Positions 1 to 6,718 of a stretch of DNA of 64,000 nucleotides are shown here, one piece after another (position 1 is the first letter of the stretch; every line of letters starts with the position of its first letter). The translations under genes were made by a program, and so were the position numbers. The notes under the pieces were generated by a model that made no database searches, was not told where the DNA came from, and was given only the letters and a program-made list of their open reading frames with translations. Source of the DNA: an uncultured Eubacteriales bacterium (GTDB lineage: Bacteria > Bacillota > Clostridia > Oscillospirales > Oscillospiraceae); assembly GCA_902465435.1 (NCBI GenBank), contig CABQNH010000005.1, positions 13,884 through 77,883 on the forward strand, given 5' to 3'.

Positions 1-496
1 CCGTAAAGCACAGCTCTTTGCGCTGTCTTTCCGGAATTTTCACCTCGTCAAGCGAAATTGCGTCGGCTTTGACGGGATACCGCCCGATGCGGTCGAGCGC
101 GGCCAGATGCGCCGCAACCGTCGGCAGGCAAAAGGCGTAGGCCTCCTCCCCGCTTATCAGAATATCTCCGAGCCACTCCCGGCGCACGCCGCTTGCCAGC
201 ATTGCGCCCAGATAATCGCGGTGCTCGGGGCCTTGTCGGTACGCGCGGAAGCGGACGGCACAAAGCTCCTCCCGGACCGCCGTCTGCTCCAGATACTCCG
301 GCAGGAAGAACAGCACCCGCCGTTCCGCATCCGGATAGCCGCCGTAAAAAACATGGCAAAACGGCGCACGGCGCAAAAATTGCTCAGCCTCCGCCTGCTC
401 CGCCCCCGTAAGAAACGCCGTCGCCGTCAGTATTCCCATGCGATTGCAGCGCTCCTGCAGATCCTGCAGCCGCCGGACTAACTCTTCTCGTTCCAT
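1..496 (-). CDS. ylmH: YlmH-like S4-domain RNA-binding protein, 3' end off window
   Basis: An open reading frame begins with ATG at 496 after a GGAGC ribosome site and runs off the left edge with 165 codons visible. The visible part matches the N-terminal and central region of YlmH/photosystem-II-S4 family proteins: an HRDYLGAML segment, then WLGDILISG, and a late segment with RIGRYPV and AISLDEV. The S4 RNA-binding domain would lie outside the window. In Bacillus subtilis YlmH binds the 50S subunit and acts in ribosome-associated quality control. The start codon lies 19 nt inside the end of the upstream GTPase-nuclease gene, so the two are probably translationally coupled. Family assignment is by motif reading only; the missing C-terminus keeps it short of certain. 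Confidence 0.8.
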   Translation of the reverse strand, partial: MEREELVRRLQDLQERCNRMGILTATAFLTGAEQAEAEQFLRRAPFCHVFYGGYPDAERRVLFFLPEYLEQTAVREELCAVRFRAYRQGPEHRDYLGAMLASGVRREWLGDILISGEEAYAFCLPTVAAHLAALDRIGRYPVKADAISLDEVKIPERQRKELCFT

Positions 497-3084
497 GCCT
501 GCTCCTTCAAATTCTCGCCGATTTTTCCGATGCGCTGTCGTTGCAGCGTGCGCAGGCAGGCGGTGATCTCGTCATTGACCCGCGCAAGCTCCCGGCCGAA
601 CTCCCCGGCCGACATCCGAAGCACGCCCGCGCGAAGCGCCGAAAGCTGGATCAGCGCATCCGACGTCACCACGCGAACTCGCTCATTTTTCCCGATCCCC
701 GCAACAAAGCGCTCGATATATGCGTCTCCCGTTTCGTTTTCCCTGGTATAAACCACATGAATGTTGTGGAATTCAAACGCCTTCCCCAGATTGCCCGGCA
801 CGCGGTAGGCGTCGAACACCAGGACGACGGCGCAGCCCGTGTAAGCGCCATAGCCGCAGAGGCGGTTCATCAGCTCCTCGCGCGCCGCCTCAAGGTCCTG
901 CTCCGCCAGCGCGTGCAGCTCGTCCCACGCGAAAAGCAGATTGTAGCCGTCGACGATCAAATGCTGCCTGCCGGCAGGCGTCGGCAGACTCGCCTGCGAA
1001 AACGGCTCCGCGCGTGGAGCGCGGTACGGCAGACGCGTCTTCGGTTCGCCGAAGGTGCGGCGCATAATGGCCTCCAGCTCGGCGTCATCCAAGCGAAAGC
1101 TTCTCCGGGCGGCTGGTAACTCCGGCCTCTTCAGGCAGCTTTCCAGATGCATTCTGGACGGAACCTCGCTCCACTTCACCGAAAAGCCCGCGCCGTGTGC
1201 GCAGAAAACGGAATCCGGCGTATTTTCCAGATCACGCTCCGGGTCATAGGCAAAGCGCGCAAGAACGTCCTGCGGATCATGGCAGTCAGCGTATCCGCAA
1301 GGCTCGCACAGGAGTCGTCCGCGTCCGCCGGAATAGGCAGCCAGCTCGGCGGCATAGCCGTACATCGTCGCCGCGGGCGCGCAGCCGCGCAGAAGCGTCA
1401 GATTTCCCAGCTCCTCCGGCGGATCAAAGCCGCCCGCGCGGGCGCGGATATCCGTAATGGCGCGGCCGATCTTTTCCGGCGGCACCGTCAGCCGAAAGGC
1501 GACGTATGGCTCCAAAAGCCGCGACTTTGCCTGCATCAGCCCCTGCCGCACCGCGCGATAGGTCGCCTGCCGGAAGTCGCCGCCCTCAGTATGCTTGAGG
1601 TGCGCCCTGCCTGCGGCCAGCGTAATTTTCACATCCGTTAGGGGTGAGCCGGTCAGAACGCCCAGATGCTCCTTTTCCTGCAGATGCGTCAAAATGAGCC
1701 GCTGCCAGCTTCGGTCGAGCTGATCCTCGTCGCACGTCGCGGCAAACTGCATCCCGCTGCCGCGCGGCAGCGGCTCCAGCAGCAGATGCACCTCGGCATA
1801 GTGCCGCAGCGGCTCGTAATGGCCAACGCCCTCGACCGCATTGTCGATCGTCTCCTTATAGAGTACGCGTCCCTCGTCAAGCGCGGCGCGAACGCCGAAT
1901 CGCTCGTCAAGCAGGCTCACCAGGATTTCTCCCTGCACCTCGCCCATCAGACCCACATGGATCTCGCGCAGATGCGAATCCCAGCGAACATGGAGCTGCG
2001 GATCCTCCTCCTCCAAAAGGCGAAGCTTCGGCAGGAAGCTCTGCGGATCGCAGTCCTTCGGCAGCACGATCCGATAATACATGGTCGGCTCGGTAAACGG
2101 TGCGCGCGATGCCGCCTCTATGCCAAGCCCCTGCCCGTTTTTTGTGCGGGTAAGCCCAACAACGGCGCAGACACCGCCGGCCTGTACCGCCTCTACCGCT
2201 TCAAATTTTTCGCCGGAATAAACGCGGAGCTGGCTGACCTTCTCCTCCGTACCGTCCACGGTCACACTGTCGCGCACACGCAGACAGCCGCCTGTGACCT
2301 TGAGATGTGTCAGCCGCACCCCCTGCGGATCATGGCTGATTTTGAACACCTTCGCGCCAAGCCTCTGCGGCCAGACGCGCGGCAGAACACAGGAGGGAAG
2401 CGCATGCAAAAGCGCGTCCACTCCCTGCAGCTTCAAGCCGGAACCGAAAAAGCAGGGGAAAATCTCCCGCGCGGCGATCAGCTCCGCCGCAGCGGTATCA
2501 GGGATCGCTCCCGTCTGCAAATACTGCTCGAGCAGCTCCTCGCGGCACATGGCCATCGTCTCCATGCGCGTCTCGACCGCATCCTCACTGAAATCCACGC
2601 AGCGTTCGTCCAACGTCTGCCGCAGCTCCTGCAGAAGCGCCTCGCGGCTTCTGCGCGCAAGATCCATCTTCGTCACAAAAAGGAAGGTGGGAATCTGATA
2701 GCGTCGGAGCAGCCGCCAGAGCGTGCGCGTATGCGCCTGCACGCCGTCTGTGCCGCTGATGACCAGAATCGCGTTGTCCAGAACCTGCAAAACGCGCTCC
2801 GTCTCCGCCGAAAAGTCCACATGTCCCGGCGTATCCAGGAGCGTCACACACAGCCCCTCGAGCGGCAGCACCGCCTGACTTGCAAAAATGGTGATGCCGC
2901 GCTCCCGCTCTAAAATATGCGTATCGAGCAGCGTATCCCGGTGGTCAACGCGCCCGAGCTTTTTCAATTTCCCCGCCTGATAGAGCATTGCCTCCGCGAG
3001 CGTCGTCTTGCCCGCGTCCACGTGCGCCAATATGCCGAATACACTCTGTCTCATACGTTTCTCTAAGGTTTCCCGCTCCGTCAT
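478..3084 (-). CDS. Tet(M)/EF-G-like translational GTPase fused to a YacP/Rae1-type NYN nuclease domain
   Basis: 868 residues from the ATG at 3084, which forms an ATGA overlap with the preceding gene; an alternative ATG lies ten codons later at 3054. The N-terminal G domain shows AHVDAGKT (G1), RERGITI (G2), DTPGH (G3) and TKMD (G4), followed by EF-G domains II-V including HTEGGDFR in the domain IV region and LLEPY, as in ribosomal protection proteins. From about residue 704 a second domain begins, with VDGYNLL, VFDAYR, TGDAYIE and VTSDAL: the acidic motifs of NYN/YacP (Rae1) endoribonucleases. Ordinary Tet(M) proteins are about 640 residues and lack this tail. Role inferred: binds ribosomes as an EF-G mimic and may place a nuclease at or near the A site. 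Chromosomal setting and fusion argue against a simple acquired tetracycline-resistance gene, although resistance cannot be excluded. Confidence 0.85.
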   Translation of the reverse strand: MTERETLEKRMRQSVFGILAHVDAGKTTLAEAMLYQAGKLKKLGRVDHRDTLLDTHILERERGITIFASQAVLPLEGLCVTLLDTPGHVDFSAETERVLQVLDNAILVISGTDGVQAHTRTLWRLLRRYQIPTFLFVTKMDLARRSREALLQELRQTLDERCVDFSEDAVETRMETMAMCREELLEQYLQTGAIPDTAAAELIAAREIFPCFFGSGLKLQGVDALLHALPSCVLPRVWPQRLGAKVFKISHDPQGVRLTHLKVTGGCLRVRDSVTVDGTEEKVSQLRVYSGEKFEAVEAVQAGGVCAVVGLTRTKNGQGLGIEAASRAPFTEPTMYYRIVLPKDCDPQSFLPKLRLLEEEDPQLHVRWDSHLREIHVGLMGEVQGEILVSLLDERFGVRAALDEGRVLYKETIDNAVEGVGHYEPLRHYAEVHLLLEPLPRGSGMQFAATCDEDQLDRSWQRLILTHLQEKEHLGVLTGSPLTDVKITLAAGRAHLKHTEGGDFRQATYRAVRQGLMQAKSRLLEPYVAFRLTVPPEKIGRAITDIRARAGGFDPPEELGNLTLLRGCAPAATMYGYAAELAAYSGGRGRLLCEPCGYADCHDPQDVLARFAYDPERDLENTPDSVFCAHGAGFSVKWSEVPSRMHLESCLKRPELPAARRSFRLDDAELEAIMRRTFGEPKTRLPYRAPRAEPFSQASLPTPAGRQHLIVDGYNLLFAWDELHALAEQDLEAAREELMNRLCGYGAYTGCAVVLVFDAYRVPGNLGKAFEFHNIHVVYTRENETGDAYIERFVAGIGKNERVRVVTSDALIQLSALRAGVLRMSAGEFGRELARVNDEITACLRTLQRQRIGKIGENLKEQAWNEKS

Positions 3085-3374
3085 TCCGGAATGGCACGCA
3101 CGACCTGCGTGTCCGTCACATAGCGCTCCTTCAGCGTCCGCACGAGCGCCATATGCGGCTGTGACAAATGCCGCGCCTGCTGCTCGGCCGACTGCCAGCG
3201 CTCTACCAGCAGAAGCTCGTCGTCGTGAAGCTGCGCGCGGTAATAGGCGTACTGCACAGCGCCGTCCTCCGCCCGAATCTTTGCAAGCACGCCGCTCTCC
3301 TCCATTTCCCGCAGAAAAGCCTCCGTGCAGCCGGGCTTCATCGTATAGGTGACCAAAAACAAACGTTCTTCCAT
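3081..3374 (-). CDS. ABM-domain (quinol monooxygenase-like) small protein
   Basis: 97 residues from an ATG with an AAAGGAGAA ribosome site. The start FLVTYTMKPG, the central LLVERWQS and the helix-rich spacing match the dimeric antibiotic-biosynthesis-monooxygenase (ABM/YgiN-like) ferredoxin fold. Members oxidise quinols or have unknown substrates, so no specific substrate can be named. Its stop codon overlaps the start of the GTPase-nuclease gene by 4 nt, and it is the first gene behind a clear promoter, so the three genes probably form one operon. No signal peptide or membrane segment is visible; it should be cytosolic. Confidence 0.75.
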   Translation of the reverse strand: MEERLFLVTYTMKPGCTEAFLREMEESGVLAKIRAEDGAVQYAYYRAQLHDDELLLVERWQSAEQQARHLSQPHMALVRTLKERYVTDTQVVRAIPE

Positions 3375-3468
3375 GTGCGTTCTCCTTTACCGAAGCAAGC
3401 GTTTTCGGGCGCGGCTTTCCGCCGCGCGGCCGTTGTTTTGGGCACGGCTCCACCCGTTTTCCTTTCTC

Positions 3469-3497
3469 ATTATAATTTGCAATTGCAAGGAAGTCAA
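3469..3497 (-). promoter_or_regulatory. SigA-type promoter of the ABM-GTPase/NYN-ylmH operon
   Basis: On the minus strand TTGACT lies 17 bp from TATAAT, about 95 nt upstream of the ABM-protein start. It reads towards the three-gene translation-linked operon. Confidence 0.75.
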
Positions 3498-3523
3498 TGC
3501 GCCTGTGCGGCTGCCCCGGCGAA

Positions 3524-3616
3524 CTGTCAGGAAAGTCCGGAAAATAAGGCCGCCTCTGAATCCACACCCGCAGATGTACACAAATACGGCAGGGCACGCA
3601 TTCCGAAGTGCGTCAA
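3524..3616 (+). repeat. Degenerate dispersed-repeat modules upstream of cooS
   Basis: Two modules recur elsewhere in the window. CTGTCA-N2-AAAGTCCG (3524-3539) is a degenerate form of the 28-bp repeat at 8934 and 46861. The 49-nt block 3568-3616 (containing TACGGCAGGGC and TTCCGAAGT) matches the reverse complement of 9062-9110 at about three quarters of positions. A shared CGAATCGCATC follows at about 3617 and again at about 8990. The same repeat family therefore lies on both sides of the CODH/ACS genes. Confidence 0.6.
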
Positions 3617-3845
3617 GGCAACGAATCGCATCCTATTTTGCACCGTATTGGTTCGAATTTCCCTGCGAAAAGAGAATGGCCGCGTTTCAGATAAAAAGGG
3701 TCAAAATTATGTTCCCGTTTTGCCCGTTCCGGGCTTTATGGACCGTTCGCGATATCCCCCTACCGGGGATGTCGTTTTTTCTTTCTGCGGATTTCGTAAT
3801 CGGGAAAAAATTATCGATTTTTGCGGTTTTCGCGCGGCAAAGCGG

Positions 3846-3874
3846 TTGACATCTCCCGCGTTCCTTGCTAAAAT
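3846..3874 (+). promoter_or_regulatory. SigA-type promoter of cooS-cooC-acsB
   Basis: TTGACA, 17 bp, TAAAAT. It is about 120 nt upstream of the cooS start and implies a leader of roughly 110 nt. Confidence 0.75.
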
Positions 3875-3928
3875 ACGAATGGATTATAAGCGGTGGTATG
3901 TCTCTTTGCGTGCTGCCGCAGGGCTCTT

Positions 3929-3956
3929 GACCCGCGGAAAATTCCGCAGGTCAATC
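3929..3956 (+). promoter_or_regulatory. Palindrome/hairpin in the cooS leader
   Basis: A 28-nt near-perfect inverted repeat with arms TTGACCCGCGGAA and TTCCGCAGGTCAA (one mismatched pair) lies between the promoter and the AGGAGG site. It could be an operator, an attenuator or a stability hairpin; the sequence alone does not decide. Confidence 0.5.
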
Positions 3957-3994
3957 TTTGTTCGCCCGTAACACTATCTTAGGAGGAACACACT

Positions 3995-5896
3995 TTGAAG
4001 GAATGGGATCGTTTCATCACGGTGGAGCAGATGGAGGATGCAACCAATCAGCTGCTCGAAACCGGAAAAAAGGTCGGCGCTGACTCCTGGCAGCAGCGCG
4101 CCAAGAACCAGACCCCCCACTGCGGCTTCGGCGAAGGCGGCACCTGCTGCCGAATCTGCTCCATGGGACCCTGCCGCATCACCCCGAAGGCGCCGCGCGG
4201 CATTTGCGGCTGTGATGTGCACGGCATCGTCGCAAGAAACTATCTGCGCTTTACCGCAGGCGGCTCCGCAACGCACTCCGATCACGGCCGCGAGATCTGC
4301 CATACGCTGTACCAGACCCGCGAGGGCGGCAACTACCAGATCAAGGATCCGGAAAAGCTGCTTCGCATCGCCAGGGAATGGGGCGTGGAGACCGACGGCA
4401 AGGACATCTACGATCTGGCGCACGAGATCGCCGAGATGGCGCTGCTTGAATACGGCAAGCCCTTCGGCGTGCAGCGCTTCCTCAAGCGCGCGCCGGAGCA
4501 TACCCAGAAGCTCTGGAAGGATGCCGGGATTGAGCCGCGCGCCATTGACCGCGAGGTCAGCCAGTCCTTACATATGACGCACATGGGCTGCTCCTCCCTG
4601 CCGGAGGCTTTGATCCGCCAGTCCCTGCGCGCCGGTCTGTCCGACGGCTGGGGCGGCTCCATGGCAGGCACGGAGTTCTCCGATGTCATGTTCGGCACGC
4701 CGAAGCCCATTGACACGACCGCCAACATCGGCGTCATGGAAAAGGATAACGTCAACATCATTGTCCATGGCCACGACCCCTCTCTTTCCGAAATGGTCGT
4801 TTATTATGCCAACGACCCCGAAATGATCGCCTACGCCAAGGAAATGGGCGCAAAGGGCATCACCGTCTCCGGCGTCTGCTGCACGGCGAACGAGGTCGCC
4901 ATGCGTCACGGCATTCCGATGGCGGGCAACTTCCTCTCGCAGGAAAACGTCGTCCTGACCGGTGCCTGTGAAGCCATCGTCGTGGACGTGCAGTGCATTT
5001 TCCCCGCGCTCGGCCCGCTGTCGAAGTGCTTCCACACCAAGTTCATCACGACCTCCCCGATCGCACGCATTCCGGACTCCGAGTTCATTCAGTTCAGCGC
5101 GGAGGATGCCGGTGAAAACGCAAAGGCAATCGTGAAGCTCGCCATTGAAAACTTCAAAAACCGCAAGCCCGAGCTTGTGAACATTCCGAACCTCAAGACC
5201 AAGGCGCGCGTCGGCTACTCCGTCGAAGCGATCAAAAAGTGCCTGGACGGCGTCTGCAACACCCATGTCGATTCCTTCGGCACCCTGAAACCGCTGGCCG
5301 ACGTCGTAAAATCCGGCGTCCTGCGCGGCGCTGTCGCAATGGTCGGCTGCAACAACCCGAAGGTTCGTCCCGACACCGCGCACATTGAGCTGATGAAGAA
5401 GCTCCTGAAGAACGATATCATCGTCATCGTCAGCGGCTGCTCGGCGCAGGCCGCCGCTAAGGCAGGCCTTCTGGATCCCGATGCCAAGGACTTCTGCGGC
5501 GAGGGTCTTCGCCGTGTCTGCGAGCTGGTCGGCATCCCGCCGGTGCTGCATATGGGCTCCTGCGTGGATATCTCCCGTATGATGATCCTTGCCTCCGATC
5601 TTGCCAAGGATTGGGGCTGCAACATCTCCCAGCTTCCGCTTTGCGGCTGCGCGCCGGAGTGGATGTCTGAAAAGGCCGTCTCTATCGGCAACTATGTTAT
5701 CGCTACCGGCATCGACACCTTCCTCGGCGTCGATCCCTATACCAAAGGCTCCTCCGAGGTCACCGCACTGCTGCAGGGCGAGCACGGCGTCAAGGATTGG
5801 GTCGAAGCAAACTTCACGGTCGAGCTGGACATTGAAAAGCTCGGCGACCGCATGATGGAAACCATCGAAGCCAAGCGGCAGGCGCTGGGAATCTGA
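3995..5896 (+). CDS. cooS: Anaerobic carbon monoxide dehydrogenase catalytic subunit
   Basis: 633 residues from TTG at 3995, placed 8 nt after AGGAGG. It catalyses CO + H2O = CO2 + 2H+ + 2e- at a Ni-Fe-S C-cluster. The D- and B-cluster cysteines are visible near the N-terminus (C43, C51, C52, C55, C60, C71). C-cluster ligands can be placed in VHGHDPS (His), GVCCTAN, VQCIFPA, VGCNNP, SGCSAQ and HMGSCVD. The length is the normal CooS size. It is followed 32 nt later by cooC and then acsB, so it probably supplies CO to acetyl-CoA synthase. The substrate direction (CO2 reduction or acetyl-CoA cleavage) cannot be read from sequence. Confidence 0.95.
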   Translation: MKEWDRFITVEQMEDATNQLLETGKKVGADSWQQRAKNQTPHCGFGEGGTCCRICSMGPCRITPKAPRGICGCDVHGIVARNYLRFTAGGSATHSDHGREICHTLYQTREGGNYQIKDPEKLLRIAREWGVETDGKDIYDLAHEIAEMALLEYGKPFGVQRFLKRAPEHTQKLWKDAGIEPRAIDREVSQSLHMTHMGCSSLPEALIRQSLRAGLSDGWGGSMAGTEFSDVMFGTPKPIDTTANIGVMEKDNVNIIVHGHDPSLSEMVVYYANDPEMIAYAKEMGAKGITVSGVCCTANEVAMRHGIPMAGNFLSQENVVLTGACEAIVVDVQCIFPALGPLSKCFHTKFITTSPIARIPDSEFIQFSAEDAGENAKAIVKLAIENFKNRKPELVNIPNLKTKARVGYSVEAIKKCLDGVCNTHVDSFGTLKPLADVVKSGVLRGAVAMVGCNNPKVRPDTAHIELMKKLLKNDIIVIVSGCSAQAAAKAGLLDPDAKDFCGEGLRRVCELVGIPPVLHMGSCVDISRMMILASDLAKDWGCNISQLPLCGCAPEWMSEKAVSIGNYVIATGIDTFLGVDPYTKGSSEVTALLQGEHGVKDWVEANFTVELDIEKLGDRMMETIEAKRQALGI

Positions 5897-5928
5897 TTGA
5901 TTTTCCCCGATCACATGAGGCAATTACC

Positions 5929-6714
5929 ATGAAAGTAGCAATTACAGGAAAGGGCGGCGTGGGAAAAACCACCCTCTCGTCCACGCTGGCACGGCTCTAC
6001 GCCGACGAAGGACGAACCGTCCTTGCGGCCGACGTGGATCCCGACGCCAACCTTGGACTGGCGCTCGGCCTCTCCGAAGAAGAGGTCAACGCCATCGTCC
6101 CCATCTCCAAGATGCGCTCCTTGGTGGAGGAACGCACCGGCGCAAACGAATTCAACAAATTCTTCAAGCTCAATCCGCAGGTTTCGGATATCCCCGATAA
6201 ATTTTCAAAGGATATCCACGGCGTGAAGCTGCTCGTCATGGGCACGGTGGAAACCGGCGGCTCCGGCTGCGTTTGCCCGGAGCATGTCATGCTCAAGGCG
6301 ATTTTGTCCGCCCTCGTCTTTCGTAAGGACGACGTTGTCATCATGGACATGGAGGCAGGGCTGGAGCATCTCGGCCGCGGCACAGCCAGCGGCATGGATC
6401 AGTTCATCGTCGTGATTGAGCCGGGCGCGCGCAGCATCCAGACCTACGAAAAGGTCAAACAGCTTGCGCGGGATCTCGGCATCACCAAGGTGCAGGTCGT
6501 CGCCAACAAGATTCGCAGCGAGGAGGATCGGGACTTCATCCGCAGCCGGATCCCCGAGGAGGATCTTCTCGGCTTCCTGAGCTACAACCCCGAAGTGATC
6601 GACGCTGACCGCAGGGGGCTTTCCCCCTATGATTGCAGTCCGACGGCGGTTGCGGAAATCCGCGCCATTAAGGACAAAATTGATCAACAAATTAACGATT
6701 CGAAAGGAATGTAA
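5929..6714 (+). CDS. cooC: CooC-type nickel-insertion ATPase
   Basis: 261 residues. The deviant Walker A motif GKGGVGKTT is at residues 7-15, and the CVC pair (C114, C116) in SGCVCPEH is the CooC metal-binding site that dimerises around Ni/Zn. The family is MinD-like and uses ATP to mature the CODH C-cluster (and AcsF-like homologues act on ACS). Placed between cooS and acsB with short gaps, it is clearly the maturation factor for these enzymes. The protein is cytosolic and of normal length. Confidence 0.93.
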   Translation: MKVAITGKGGVGKTTLSSTLARLYADEGRTVLAADVDPDANLGLALGLSEEEVNAIVPISKMRSLVEERTGANEFNKFFKLNPQVSDIPDKFSKDIHGVKLLVMGTVETGGSGCVCPEHVMLKAILSALVFRKDDVVIMDMEAGLEHLGRGTASGMDQFIVVIEPGARSIQTYEKVKQLARDLGITKVQVVANKIRSEEDRDFIRSRIPEEDLLGFLSYNPEVIDADRRGLSPYDCSPTAVAEIRAIKDKIDQQINDSKGM

Positions 6715-6718
6715 CAGC

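Noticed and set aside
1666..2913. Long plus-strand open frame opposite the GTPase gene
   Set aside because: Antisense shadow with Arg/His/Gln-rich composition and no ribosome site; similar shadows at 4568-5923, 6725-7882, 7889-9028, 50811-52169 and 60883-62847 were dropped for the same reason.
478..3084. Acquired tetracycline-resistance gene of the tet(M)/tet(O) type
   Set aside because: No mobile element, no tet leader peptide, a C-terminal nuclease domain and housekeeping neighbours; resistance is possible but not supported.
478..3597. The full open frame back to 3597 as the start of the GTPase gene
   Set aside because: The extra 171 codons run antisense to the promoter region and through the ABM gene in another frame; the ATGA junction at 3084 and the G1 motif just after it fix the start.
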